Origin: a virus | Direction: 5' to 3' (one strand) | Length of the DNA: 31,494 nt | Virus record (IMG/VR): IMGVR_UViG_3300009499_000131 | Span: 1 to 31,494 of that record | In this document: positions 7,891 through 14,573 of the stretch, piece by piece | Layout of the letters: each line of letters begins with the position of its first letter | Position numbering within the stretch: the stretch's first letter is position 1 | Notes under the pieces: generated by a model | The model's database searches: none | Told to the model about the DNA's origin: nothing | What the model saw: the letters and a program-made list of their open reading frames with translations, nothing else | Made by a program: the position numbers and the translations under genes

Positions 7891-9015
7891 TTATTTGTCT
7901 GTGTGTTGTCTCTTGATTGGCGAACGCTTCACACTTTTCATCAAGTATCCAGCTCCGATTTTAGCTTCAATAGTACAAGGCACTTTATGTTTCTTAAGTG
8001 CTTTTCTGAGGATCGCAATATACGCACGAGTTGTCTCCTCGGCTTGATTACTTTCGCGTTGTTCAGCAGCCTTGTTCACCTCGCTGAAACTTACGATTTT
8101 AGGCATGTAATTTACAAGCAAATGCAACATCTTAATAGGTCTTCCGGCTGGGAGTTCAAGGTCTTTTTTGTCAAAGAAGGCTTGGTTTGATGCAAATGTG
8201 AATAGGTCCTTTACGTTTCTTTTGCGCTTTTTGGCTTTAGTTGTGCCCGCGGCTAAATCAGCTTTCACCTTCTCGATGGCAACAGTAATCCCGCTTTTCA
8301 TCTTTCTGCTCAAATCGCTTATTGTTAGCCATATAACTCCAGCCATTTGGTCAGCCCAAGTCCTATCGCTATCACCCCTCAAATCAAAGTATATCCTTTC
8401 GTCTATTGCTTCTGTTGATTGAGCATCGTGAATAATCGCAAGCAGAACATAATAGATCATCAACTTTTCGTCTTTATTTAGGTCTCTCGGCTGTGGTTCG
8501 GGTTCGTTTTCGGATATATAAAATTCGAGCAATGCGGATAACTCGGGGTCTGGAAACCAGTTGACAAATTCAGGGATCGGTTTTTTAAATGGGAGCATCC
8601 AATAACCTTCGTTATAATTTTTCTTGTATTGTTTCTTTGGTGTCAACACGGCCACGCCATTTTTTACTGGCACTGCTTTGCCACCTACCATCAAGTATGT
8701 GTCCGCTTTTATCGTACTATAGTTCATCGTTTGGTTAATTCCTTTTCTTTTTTCCTTTCCGAAACTCTTATGCCAAATCATACCTTTTTGCGGGGGCTTT
8801 TTAGTCTTTTTTCTTAATCGAGGTTTTTTTTTGGCGGCTTCCTCAGATTTTTTGAGATGCTTGTTGAGCTGAGAAAAATAGCGCTCACCTTCTTCCATTA
8901 AAGGTTTTATATGGTCACGAAACTTCTTCAAATTTGCTGGCTCGGCAATCATAGAACTCACTTTGTCTTTTGTGTCGGCCAGAAATTCTCTATATTCCTG
9001 TTCGTCCATTATCAA
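7891..9015 (-). CDS. Protein with C-terminal OmpR-type winged helix
   Basis: 374 residues (an ATG at 9009 is an alternative start). The N-terminal third is charged and helical, with a Lys-rich stretch at about 60-75. The middle (residues 90-250, with DTYLMVGGKAVPVKNG and GYWMLPFKKPIPEFVNWF) is not recognised. Residues 299-360 fit the winged-helix effector domain of response regulators: LLVNYMPKIVSFSEV, ETTRAYIAILRKALK and the wing IEAKIGAGYLM, compare the family pattern IxxLRxKL and IxTVRGxGYxL. No receiver domain is present. It could be a transcriptional regulator of the element. The 7771-7890 gap downstream holds no gene. Confidence 0.68.
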   Translation of the reverse strand: MIMDEQEYREFLADTKDKVSSMIAEPANLKKFRDHIKPLMEEGERYFSQLNKHLKKSEEAAKKKPRLRKKTKKPPQKGMIWHKSFGKEKRKGINQTMNYSTIKADTYLMVGGKAVPVKNGVAVLTPKKQYKKNYNEGYWMLPFKKPIPEFVNWFPDPELSALLEFYISENEPEPQPRDLNKDEKLMIYYVLLAIIHDAQSTEAIDERIYFDLRGDSDRTWADQMAGVIWLTISDLSRKMKSGITVAIEKVKADLAAGTTKAKKRKRNVKDLFTFASNQAFFDKKDLELPAGRPIKMLHLLVNYMPKIVSFSEVNKAAEQRESNQAEETTRAYIAILRKALKKHKVPCTIEAKIGAGYLMKSVKRSPIKRQHTDK

Positions 9016-9031
9016 TCATTCAAAAATTTGT

Positions 9032-9724
9032 TTAAGGCACAGAAGCCAGTTTTCGCTTGGACCGCTCCAAGTGCTTGAAGCGTCTGTGGCCGTAAAACCT
9101 CCAGCGATTGCTTAAAACAAACAACGTTATTGGGAATTGCTTCGCCGTTCGCCGCTTCCTCTCTGATATGTCAATCAGTCCAACTTCGATGAGTTGGTCG
9201 ATTCCTCTTGTGAATTTATCGGCTGATATACCACGATTCAAAGCCTCCTCGTAGGTAAAATCAAACTGTCCGTCATTGCTTGCGTTGTGTTTTTCTAAGA
9301 AGATTTCAAAGACCTCGCGAGCAGCATCAGTTCGTAGAGCCTGGTAAGCCGCTGACTTTAATAACACATCTGGTATCTTGCTCATCGTTTTTGTTTTCTG
9401 GGGATTGACGGTCTCAGGCGTCAAAGTTCGGAAAACATCACGAGACCCGACCGATACGCAGGTTGTAACTTTGTACCCGGCTGATAGCATCTTTTGGGAA
9501 TGCTTACTGAGCTCCCAAAACGGGAAACTGACTACCGGGACAATATCACCACTTTTGTCTCTATGCTCCCACGGTAAACCACAAACACTCCAACAGAGCT
9601 CGGCATCTTCAAAAAAACCCTCATAACAATCGTTTATACGAAACAGCAAAATGCTATCAGGATATTTGACTTTGAGCCGCTGGTGTGCCTTCCTCGCAGG
9701 GCTGATTTTTGTTTTCGTAGCCAT
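9032..9724 (-). CDS. MutS domain I fused to a winged-helix domain
   Basis: 230 residues. Residues 14-92 follow the N-terminal mismatch-recognition domain of MutS closely: HQRLKVKYPDSILLFRI, CYEGFFEDAELC, and AGYKVTTCV in place of the family's GYKVAICEQ. In MutS the motif GDFYE stacks its Phe on the mispaired base. Here it reads NDCYE (residues 31-35): Glu35 is kept but the Phe is Cys33. None of the other MutS domains (clamp, ATPase) is present. Residues 130-212 (AREVFEIFLEKHN, YEEALNRGISADKFTRGIDQLIEVGLI, LFVLSNRWRFYG) look like a winged helix as in plasmid or phage replication and regulatory proteins. ATG 9724 has AAGGAG upstream. It may recognise altered or distorted DNA; this is inferred. 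Confidence 0.72.
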   Translation of the reverse strand: MATKTKISPARKAHQRLKVKYPDSILLFRINDCYEGFFEDAELCWSVCGLPWEHRDKSGDIVPVVSFPFWELSKHSQKMLSAGYKVTTCVSVGSRDVFRTLTPETVNPQKTKTMSKIPDVLLKSAAYQALRTDAAREVFEIFLEKHNASNDGQFDFTYEEALNRGISADKFTRGIDQLIEVGLIDISERKRRTAKQFPITLFVLSNRWRFYGHRRFKHLERSKRKLASVP

Positions 9725-9752
9725 ATCAATATTGCTCCTTAATCACAGCACA

Positions 9753-9772
9753 GGGCTAGCCGGAGCCAGCCC
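9753..9772 (-). promoter_or_regulatory. Stable intergenic hairpin with UCCG tetraloop
   Basis: On the minus-strand RNA, GGGCUGGC pairs with GCUAGCCC over 8 bp (one G-U) around a UCCG loop closed by C-G, an exceptionally stable UNCG tetraloop. There is no T-run, so it is not a classical terminator. It sits between two genes of the operon, about 30 nt before the MutS-I gene, and could set mRNA decay or a processing boundary. Confidence 0.45.
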
Positions 9773-9788
9773 CGCGCCTGTTCACTTC

Positions 9789-10241
9789 TCACATATTCTT
9801 TTTCCAAACGAGCAACTCAGCGACAACGCCGGTCATATGGGCCTCTGTGCTGGACAATGAACTGTCTGGATTCTTTGCCTTAGCCATAATCTCAGCTTCG
9901 TATTGGCTTGAAATCTCGTTAGCGAGTTTCTCCGTACCGTGGTCGCCAATGTGATAGCCATATAGGATTGTAAAGGCTAATTTGGTTGTGTAATCTTGGT
10001 TCAACAGCCATTGCTTGACCATACTCTCAGCCACGTCTCCGGGGTCTTCTGAGTCTGATTCTTCTGGCTCGGCTTGCTCTTTAGCTTCCTGCAGAACGCC
10101 AGGCGGATGTTTAAGAGATTCTGCCAGAAAAGAAATCCGCTCTTTGGGCCAACTCTTCAAGATTTTGTTGATTTGGTCTATGTCGGTTTCCTTGGCGGTT
10201 TCCTGCCGTTTAGCTTGATTGTTTGTTTTTACAGATTTCAT
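9789..10241 (-). CDS. Unknown phage early protein
   Basis: 150 residues, acidic in the middle (EQAEPEESDSEDPGD) with a helical second half (AESMVKQWLLNQDYTTKLAFTILYGYHIGDHGTEKLANEIS). No domain recognised. Its ATG overlaps the preceding stop as ATGA and has GGAAAGGGGG upstream, so it is a real, coupled gene. It shares the start MKS(V/D)KT and a charged N-terminal third with the gene just upstream, so the two may act together. Confidence 0.6.
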   Translation of the reverse strand: MKSVKTNNQAKRQETAKETDIDQINKILKSWPKERISFLAESLKHPPGVLQEAKEQAEPEESDSEDPGDVAESMVKQWLLNQDYTTKLAFTILYGYHIGDHGTEKLANEISSQYEAEIMAKAKNPDSSLSSTEAHMTGVVAELLVWKKNM

Positions 10242-10924
10242 ACTGACACCCCCTTTCCCGTGCCGACTCGTTTGAGTTGTTTTGTCAGGGCATTTATCTC
10301 CTCGGTTGTCTTATTGCTGAGATAGTCCATCAAGTTGTCATAAGCCTCTTGCTCTGCTTTCTCTTGTTTGTACTTTACTTCAAGTGCCGGCATTACATCT
10401 CTGAGATACTGAGCGACTACCTTTTGGCGAAGGCTTTTGCTGCATCCTTCAAAAGTTCGATTGATTGTGCCAACAAGATAGGTTTTGGTGTCGTGGGTAG
10501 CCTCCCAGTCCGATTGCGATGGTTCGCCGTTCACAATAAGTTTCAGCACGTCTCGCTGGAATGGTGGACAATAGCAACAACAATCCTCTGTCAGTTGCGA
10601 TACAAGATAATCCACTTTGGCTTGCCCCGTCAAGCTGTCCCGGTGTTTACATTCCTTCAACTTAGCCTCTTCATTTTCGGCTGGTTCTTTTTGCTCCATA
10701 GCTAACCACAAAAACACAGCTAAAGGTGCGTTTTTCTTAAGCCTTGAAAATGGGTATTTCTCTTTGCCTATATCTGCAAGTCCGGCTCTGAGACTTTCCA
10801 TCTCTTCTGAATTGAGACCGCTGAAAAGTTTTTGTACTTGTTCCCTGAATGAATCGTCCTCTGGGTTTTTACCCGGGGCGGACACTTGCCCCTTCTCCGG
10901 TTGTGTGGTCTTGTCTGATTTCAT
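10238..10924 (-). CDS. Unknown phage early protein with cysteine cluster
   Basis: 228 residues. A Cys-rich patch (C115, C116, C117, C119, in EDCCCYCPP) might bind a metal. The C-terminal 70 residues are strongly helical and charged, a likely coiled coil. The ribosome binding site AAAGGGG precedes ATG 10924. It is the first certain gene of the leftward early operon; a compact structured RNA lies immediately upstream in its leader. The opposite-strand genes begin about 240 bp away. Function unknown. Confidence 0.62.
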   Translation of the reverse strand: MKSDKTTQPEKGQVSAPGKNPEDDSFREQVQKLFSGLNSEEMESLRAGLADIGKEKYPFSRLKKNAPLAVFLWLAMEQKEPAENEEAKLKECKHRDSLTGQAKVDYLVSQLTEDCCCYCPPFQRDVLKLIVNGEPSQSDWEATHDTKTYLVGTINRTFEGCSKSLRQKVVAQYLRDVMPALEVKYKQEKAEQEAYDNLMDYLSNKTTEEINALTKQLKRVGTGKGVSV

Positions 10925-10948
10925 AACAATCCCCTTTCGTAAAAAGAT

Positions 10949-11010
10949 GGCCAGGGCTTATGACGCTCAGACGAAGCGCAGCCGTCCTTACGGATAGACT
11001 TACCCTGGCC
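10949..11010 (-). ncRNA. Putative three-way-junction RNA in the early-operon leader
   Basis: On the minus strand, GGCCAGGG (11010-11003) pairs with CCCTGGCC (10956-10949), a perfect 8 bp closing stem. Inside are TCC-GTAA-GGA (10994-10985, GNRA-type loop) and GCGCT/AGCGT (10979-10975 with 10967-10963). The ribosome binding site of the next gene follows within 20 nt. The compact shape suggests a regulatory leader. No known riboswitch class is recognised. Confidence 0.45.
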
Positions 11011-11119
11011 GTGATTGATTGGTTAAACAGAATTGATTCGTCTGATTTCATATCCCCATTATCGGCGCCCGGGTTGGGATTGCAAGAGGAAAAACCAGAA
11101 AAATGAAATATTTTTTTAT

Positions 11120-11148
11120 TTGCCTGTGCCGTGTTGGAAGCCTACAAT
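11120..11148 (+). promoter_or_regulatory. Promoter for the rightward membrane-protein gene
   Basis: TTGCCT (11120-11125), 17 bp, TACAAT (11143-11148). Transcription would start at about 11155, just before the strong ribosome binding site GAAGGAG of the gene at 11167. The -35 hexamer is the same as in the repressor promoter downstream. Confidence 0.6.
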
Positions 11149-11166
11149 ACACTCGAAGGAGATAAG

Positions 11167-11451
11167 ATGAACAGAAAACAAAAAACAGTTCTTTGGCTCG
11201 GAATCATAGCTTTTGTGTTGATGGGGCTTTTCCCACCTTGGTTTTACTCTATCAATGTTCAGGGATTAAAGAGTCGGAGAAATACAGGTTACAAATCCAT
11301 ACTAAGTGCGCCAGAGGCAATAGGGGAAGGGAGATTCCAGGAACTTATTGGGGCAAATATTGACTTTTCTCGCTTAGCTGTCCAGTGGGCTATGGTTGCG
11401 GTGATAACTGGCGGATTTATTGTTAGCTTGAAAAACAGCAGGAAACCCTGA
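11167..11451 (+). CDS. Small two-helix membrane protein
   Basis: 94 residues from ATG 11167 with GAAGGAG 5 nt upstream. Hydrophobic segments at about 8-27 (TVLWLGIIAFVLMGLFPPW) and 70-88 (LAVQWAMVAVITGGFIVSL) are joined by a soluble loop with FSRLAVQW. Small proteins with this pattern occur widely as hypothetical membrane proteins. It is the first gene in the rightward direction, next to the repressor, a common place for genes expressed in the lysogen, such as exclusion or host-benefit proteins. That role is inferred from position only. Confidence 0.72.
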   Translation: MNRKQKTVLWLGIIAFVLMGLFPPWFYSINVQGLKSRRNTGYKSILSAPEAIGEGRFQELIGANIDFSRLAVQWAMVAVITGGFIVSLKNSRKP

Positions 11452-11518
11452 TTGATTTCCAGTTTAACTATTTCACAGTACCTACCCGCCAACTTTCAAT
11501 CAGAGGTAATTTTGTTGC

Positions 11519-11565
11519 TTGCCTGTTTTGCGCCAAAATCTATAATTCGCGTTGATGGCGCAAAA
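11519..11565 (+). promoter_or_regulatory. Repressor promoter with bracketing operator; leaderless start
   Basis: TTGCCT (11519-11524), 16 bp, TATAAT (11541-11546). Transcription would begin about 11553 and the ATG is at 11555, so the mRNA has almost no leader and no ribosome binding site. The 9 bp inverted repeat TTTTGCGCC (11526-11534) and GGCGCAAAA (11557-11565) brackets the -10 box and the start codon, as an autoregulatory operator would. Lambda cI is likewise translated from a leaderless transcript. Confidence 0.62.
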
Positions 11566-11785
11566 GCTGATTAAAAGACGCGTTGATGTGTACTACATCG
11601 GGGGGAAAAACTTCAAGAACCACAGACTAAGGGTGGGCCTTTCGCAGCAAAAGGTTGCGGAACAAATGCTCGTGCTTACAGGGCTTGAAATGCCAAGACA
11701 GCGGATATCGGAATTTGAGAGGAGTTTTGAGTTTTCTGTTGATGCAATAGAGCTGGCGGCAATCAAAAAGATATTAAAAATATGA
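11555..11785 (+). CDS. Small Cro/CI-type HTH repressor
   Basis: 76 residues. Residues about 20-70 have the five-helix lambda-repressor-like pattern: NFKNHRLRVGLSQQKVAEQML as helices 1-2, EMPRQRISEFERS as recognition helix 3 and IELAAIKKIL at the end. There is no C-terminal dimerisation or protease domain, so it is Cro-like in size. It lies at the point where the leftward early operon and the rightward genes diverge. The start is ATG 11555 with no ribosome binding site; a leaderless transcript is predicted. It probably controls the lysogeny decision and its own promoter. Confidence 0.78.
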   Translation: MAQKLIKRRVDVYYIGGKNFKNHRLRVGLSQQKVAEQMLVLTGLEMPRQRISEFERSFEFSVDAIELAAIKKILKI

Positions 11786-11815
11786 GTTTGCGGGATTTTC
11801 GGTGTTAGTATCTAT

Positions 11816-11834
11816 GCGGCCGCGGATCCTGCAG
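11816..11834 (+). repeat. GC-rich repeat, left copy
   Basis: GCGGCCGCGGAT directly followed by CCTGCAG. The same two parts recur at 12469-12490 with GAT inserted between them. The pair delimits the degenerate stretch upstream of the cargo genes. It contains restriction-site-like palindromes (GCGGCCGC, CCTGCAGG) that also occur in cloning linkers; see findings. Confidence 0.6.
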
Positions 11835-11997
11835 GCGATCATCGCTGGCCTTGAGCTCGCAGCGGTACTGACCATCCTGCGGTTGGTCGTCACGGGTACT
11901 GAGCCGGCAACTACTCTCAACCGCCTTTCGGTCAATCACTCCTTTCTTTTCTGATTCCAAAACTCTTAATGCCTCCTGCGCCACGCAAATATTTCGA

Positions 11998-12074
11998 CCA
12001 CCAACAGAACCTTGCCGGAATTGTGCCAAATCCATTTTGCTGTCCGGCTTGGCAAAAACAAGGTTTGTTGGTGG
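11998..12074. repeat. Long imperfect inverted repeat (hairpin)
   Basis: CCACCAACA-G-AACCTTG pairs with CAAGGTT-TGTTGGTGG over 16 bp with one bulged base. Within the loop, GCCGGA/TCCGGC and GCCAA/TTGGC offer competing inner stems. The layout recalls folded recombination sites or a structured RNA, but integron attC boxes (GTTRRRY) are not present. Function unknown. Confidence 0.5.
12027..12051 (+). repeat. 25 bp exact repeat, copy 1 (second copy in the polyvalent gene)
   Basis: Bases 12027-12051 are identical to 15854-15878, near the 3' end of the polyvalent gene, where they encode KPDSKMDL on the minus strand. Here they lie in the loop of the hairpin with no convincing gene around them. A 25 bp match is far beyond chance in 31 kb and marks a past duplication or recombination. 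Confidence 0.75.
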
Positions 12075-12277
12075 TGGCATTGGAGACCATATAAGACGGC
12101 CCAGGAGCTTCGAGGAAGAGTGAAAAAACGGGCGATGCAGAAGCGCCAGGGCAAACAGTACCCTACCCGCGTATCCAAAGGTCATAGAAATTCAAAATCC
12201 AGTAGCAGGCCCCCTGCGAATCAGAGTGGAAATTGAGCCAGAACCGGTGCAAAGCCGAGGTTAAGGAGAAATAAGCA

Positions 12278-12331
12278 ATGAGTCAAGAGATAATTGAGTT
12301 TACGAAAAAGATAAGAAACTTTGTCAGTTGA
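12278..12331 (+). pseudogene. 17-codon gene stub with strong ribosome binding site
   Basis: AAGGAG, 8 nt, ATG 12278; product MSQEIIEFTKKIRNFVS then stop. An open frame without start (12124-12264, ending EIEPEPVQ) stops just before the ribosome binding site, like the end of an upstream operon gene. The stub is probably the 5' remainder of a gene cut off by deletion. The stop overlaps a TTTGTCA/TGACAAA inverted repeat (12320-12335) that could have been the breakpoint. Confidence 0.4.
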
Positions 12332-12468
12332 CAAAATCGTTCAAATAGGCTGTATCTGAGGGATAATCGGATTCCCTACGCCATAATCCCTTGCTTTTAC
12401 AATGCTTATGGATTTAATCTCAATACTTAGTGTTCTACTTAGCTTTTTGGGGCCTTTTTGTGCGCCCC

Positions 12469-12490
12469 GCGGCCGCGGATGATCCTGCAG
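12469..12490 (+). repeat. GC-rich repeat, right copy
   Basis: GCGGCCGCGGAT, GAT, CCTGCAG; the second copy of the motif at 11816-11834. With its flanks it includes the perfect palindrome CCGCGGCCGCGG. It lies 68 bp before the first cargo gene. Confidence 0.6.
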
Positions 12491-12557
12491 ACGTTCAAAA
12501 ATTCTTTTCAGAGGGGTTGGAAAAAAGCCGAATTACATTCAGAAAGTGAGGTAGAAA

Positions 12558-13022
12558 ATGGATATGCCGCTAACCCTTGAACTTAATCAGTCCGCAATCC
12601 AACTTTTCTGGAAGTTCGCACGCATCGAGTATGCACTTAAAGCCACAAAATTTCACTATGGTGACGGTGATGCGAGGCCAAACTGGAACAAGTTCGCTTC
12701 CTCTGTTAGAGGCGTACTTGAAAACGATCCTGCTATTGCCGTGGCCATTAAATACATGAGCGAGAAGCCACCGAAAAAGCAAATTATTCTAAATGACTAC
12801 CTTCAGTGGGAAGACGTGACGCCCAACGCAAGTAAGACTCACGAAATTCTCTCGTGCGTGTTGCGTGTACGAAACAACCTCTTTCATGGTGGCAAGTTCA
12901 ATGGCCGCTGGTTCAAACCAGAGCGAAGCAAAGAGTTGCTTTTGCATAGCTTGAGCATCCTCGATGCGTGTCTCCTCGCATCGCCCCGCGTGAAAGAGGC
13001 CTTCGAGAATGATGATTATTGA
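12558..13022 (+). CDS. HEPN-like protein (Rx4H motif), candidate RNase or toxin
   Basis: 154 residues from ATG 12558 (GAGG 8 nt upstream). The all-helical sequence ends its third long helix with LRVRNNLFHGGKF: R105-N-N-L-F-H110 is the R-X4-H active-site motif of HEPN-domain RNases, and RNNLFHG is the form often seen in Apea-like HEPN proteins. N-terminal helix LNQSAIQLFWKFARIEYALK is typical of the fold. HEPN proteins cut RNA in toxin-antitoxin, CRISPR and abortive-infection systems. No antitoxin gene is adjacent. It is the first of three separately spaced plus-strand cargo genes. Confidence 0.65.
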   Translation: MDMPLTLELNQSAIQLFWKFARIEYALKATKFHYGDGDARPNWNKFASSVRGVLENDPAIAVAIKYMSEKPPKKQIILNDYLQWEDVTPNASKTHEILSCVLRVRNNLFHGGKFNGRWFKPERSKELLLHSLSILDACLLASPRVKEAFENDDY

Positions 13023-13258
13023 AGTTGCACAACCACCCACGCCTCGTCCGCGGTAAAGCCCTTCAGCTTTCAATTTAAGGCTCCTCACAGGCCATTTACA
13101 CGCCGAACTCGTCTTGAGGGGTATCATAAAAGGACTTATTATCGGAGATAAAACGCCAGAGTAGCCATAGTTGACCAAGTTATATCGCATCCGGAAATAG
13201 CCGATATATTGAAAGCGGTAACATTATTTAACCTCCAAGCGACGGAAGAGATTCTATA
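13023..13258. other. Cargo intergenic spacer 1
   Basis: 236 bp with no gene. It contains the 23 bp repeat at 13056-13078 shared with spacer 2. The promoter of the YaaC-like gene is presumed here but no convincing -35/-10 pair is seen. GGAAGAG about 8 nt before ATG 13259 is its likely ribosome binding site. Confidence 0.4.
13056..13078 (+). repeat. Post-gene repeat, copy 1
   Basis: 22 of 23 bases match 14350-14372, with the shared core CAGCTTTCAATTTAA. It lies 33 bp after the stop of the HEPN-like gene; copy 2 lies 17 bp after the stop of the YaaC-like gene, in the same orientation. This suggests that the genes arrived as units with similar 3' flanks. Confidence 0.65.
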
Positions 13259-14332
13259 ATGGGGACTGTAGAAATCAAGCTTGCTCAAAAGCCCTTACGG
13301 CTCCACAAAGCCATTGTGGAGCCAGCCTTCGGAGAGCCAACCATTCTTGCGGGAAACGCCTGGGACTACGTTTCAATGTGGCTTAAAAGAAACAAGAACG
13401 GAAAGCGAGAGGAAGCGCTATATTATTGGGAGCAGGCACGTTGTTTCTTTGAAGCAACGCTACGATTGCCGAATGATTCCGCCTGTCTTACGGCTTACTA
13501 TTGCATGCTCAATGCCACAAAAGCTCTACTTTCAACCAAAGGGAAACCTCTTCCTGGTAAGCACGGCGTAACTGGCAAGCCTTCATCGTCCCGAGTTTCC
13601 CTTGTCGGTGAGCAGATCACCTTCAGCCGAGGTGGCATCCTGGCCGCACTTCGCAACTATCTGCTCGAACCAACTCGAACTGAAAAATACTCAATAAAAG
13701 ACCTTTTCTATAATCTTCCATACATACACCGGGCTTTTAAACTCACATATTCTTCTTCTTCTATACCCGAGTTGTTTGTTCCAGTGGAGAATCCCCGCTT
13801 CGTCAGGAAGAGAAAGTCAGATGAAGCTTGGTTCTGTGTCAACATTGCGAATCCTCGTTATGCAAACCGATACACGCTAAACAACCTACCGAAAGGTTAC
13901 CAACGCGATGACGGGGAAGAAAACGAATTTGTGGTTCGCAGAAAGAGACGTTTCAAATGGTCTCGGTCGACATCACAGAGGAAGCAGAACAAGGCGCGAC
14001 TCATTAACTATCACCAAGCAGTGCGAAAAAGCTTCTGTTACATTCATGCAACCAGAACCTTGTGGTATTTGAAAAAAGCACTTCAGACAAGTAGCGCAAG
14101 CTGTCCAAAGGTAATTCATCGTAGTTCGCTCACCATGACTTTTGCAGCCATGCATCGCCTTAGCGAGTTGGCGCGATATCAGCCAAAGCGTTTTATGAGA
14201 CATTTCGATTTGCAACAGAACTGGTTACTGTGTGAATTTATCCGTATTTCGCCAGAGCAATTCATCGATGAAATTTCATCGGAAATCACCGGGCGCGAGC
14301 TATTGAGCCCAGGGATAAGACCAAAGTCCTGA
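13259..14332 (+). CDS. YaaC-like protein
   Basis: 357 residues. The sequence follows the YaaC-like family: WEQARCFFEATLRLPNDSACLTAYYCMLNATKALL (about 58-92), KHGVTGK, YSIKDLFYNLPYIHRAF, and the C-terminal signature HRLSELARYQP, WLLCEFI, SPEQFIDEISSEITGREL. Members are helical, HEPN-related in fold, with unknown biochemistry; HExxH or nuclease motifs are not seen. In this position, between a HEPN-like and a PIN-like gene on a phage element, a defence or toxin role is plausible. The gene is complete. Family assignment is by recognition of the sequence pattern. Confidence 0.7.
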   Translation: MGTVEIKLAQKPLRLHKAIVEPAFGEPTILAGNAWDYVSMWLKRNKNGKREEALYYWEQARCFFEATLRLPNDSACLTAYYCMLNATKALLSTKGKPLPGKHGVTGKPSSSRVSLVGEQITFSRGGILAALRNYLLEPTRTEKYSIKDLFYNLPYIHRAFKLTYSSSSIPELFVPVENPRFVRKRKSDEAWFCVNIANPRYANRYTLNNLPKGYQRDDGEENEFVVRRKRRFKWSRSTSQRKQNKARLINYHQAVRKSFCYIHATRTLWYLKKALQTSSASCPKVIHRSSLTMTFAAMHRLSELARYQPKRFMRHFDLQQNWLLCEFIRISPEQFIDEISSEITGRELLSPGIRPKS

Positions 14333-14573
14333 AGCGTCGCACGATCCAGAAGCCCATCAGCTTTCAATTTAATCCCCTTCACACAATGCCCACAGTATCT
14401 CCAAACATAGCTCTTATGAGCACCTTCCGCTCGTAGAATCGCCGATATGGGCTTGACCCTACCTCAGATACCCTTCGGCCGCTATTGTCCGTTTTTTCAC
14501 TTATCAGACCCCTGAATCTGGTCGATAATATCTTAAACGTCCCTAATAAATCTTTGTTGTTGAATAGAAGGAG
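14333..14573. other. Cargo intergenic spacer 2
   Basis: 241 bp with no gene. It holds the second copy of the post-gene repeat and otherwise nothing recognisable. The next gene's ribosome binding site AAGGAG (14568-14573) touches its ATG. Confidence 0.4.
14350..14372 (+). repeat. Post-gene repeat, copy 2
   Basis: Second copy of the 23 bp repeat at 13056-13078, one mismatch. Read on the minus strand both copies encode KLKA(E/D)GL, hinting that the repeat may be the 5' end of a broken gene or part of a widespread intergenic family. Confidence 0.65.

Larger units (their letters stand above)
11786..12557. other. Degenerate non-coding stretch between repressor and cargo genes
   Basis: 772 bp without an intact gene. 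It holds two copies of a GC-rich motif at its ends, a long imperfect hairpin (11998-12074), a 25 bp copy of sequence from the end of the polyvalent gene, and debris of short reading frames. A minus-strand 126-codon frame (11805-12185) and several plus-strand frames overlap each other without supporting signals. An open plus frame without start (12124-12264) ends in PVAGPLRIRVEIEPEPVQ, followed by AAGGAG and a 17-codon frame. This looks like the scar of one or more deletions or insertions, perhaps where structural genes were lost. Confidence 0.5.

Noticed and set aside
10869-11051. 60-codon minus-strand frame starting MKSDES
   Set aside because: It runs through the structured RNA and into the start of the next gene in another frame; the ribosome binding site is too close to the ATG. 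Kept only as a possible control peptide.
11805-12185. 126-codon minus-strand frame
   Set aside because: Overlaps several plus-strand frames in a repeat-rich stretch, has no ribosome binding site, and only the 25 bp repeat gives a recognisable peptide.
11998-13258. Integron attC sites
   Set aside because: The hairpin and post-gene repeats suggested cassettes, but no GTTRRRY/RYYYAAC pairs lie at the right places and no integron-type integrase is present.
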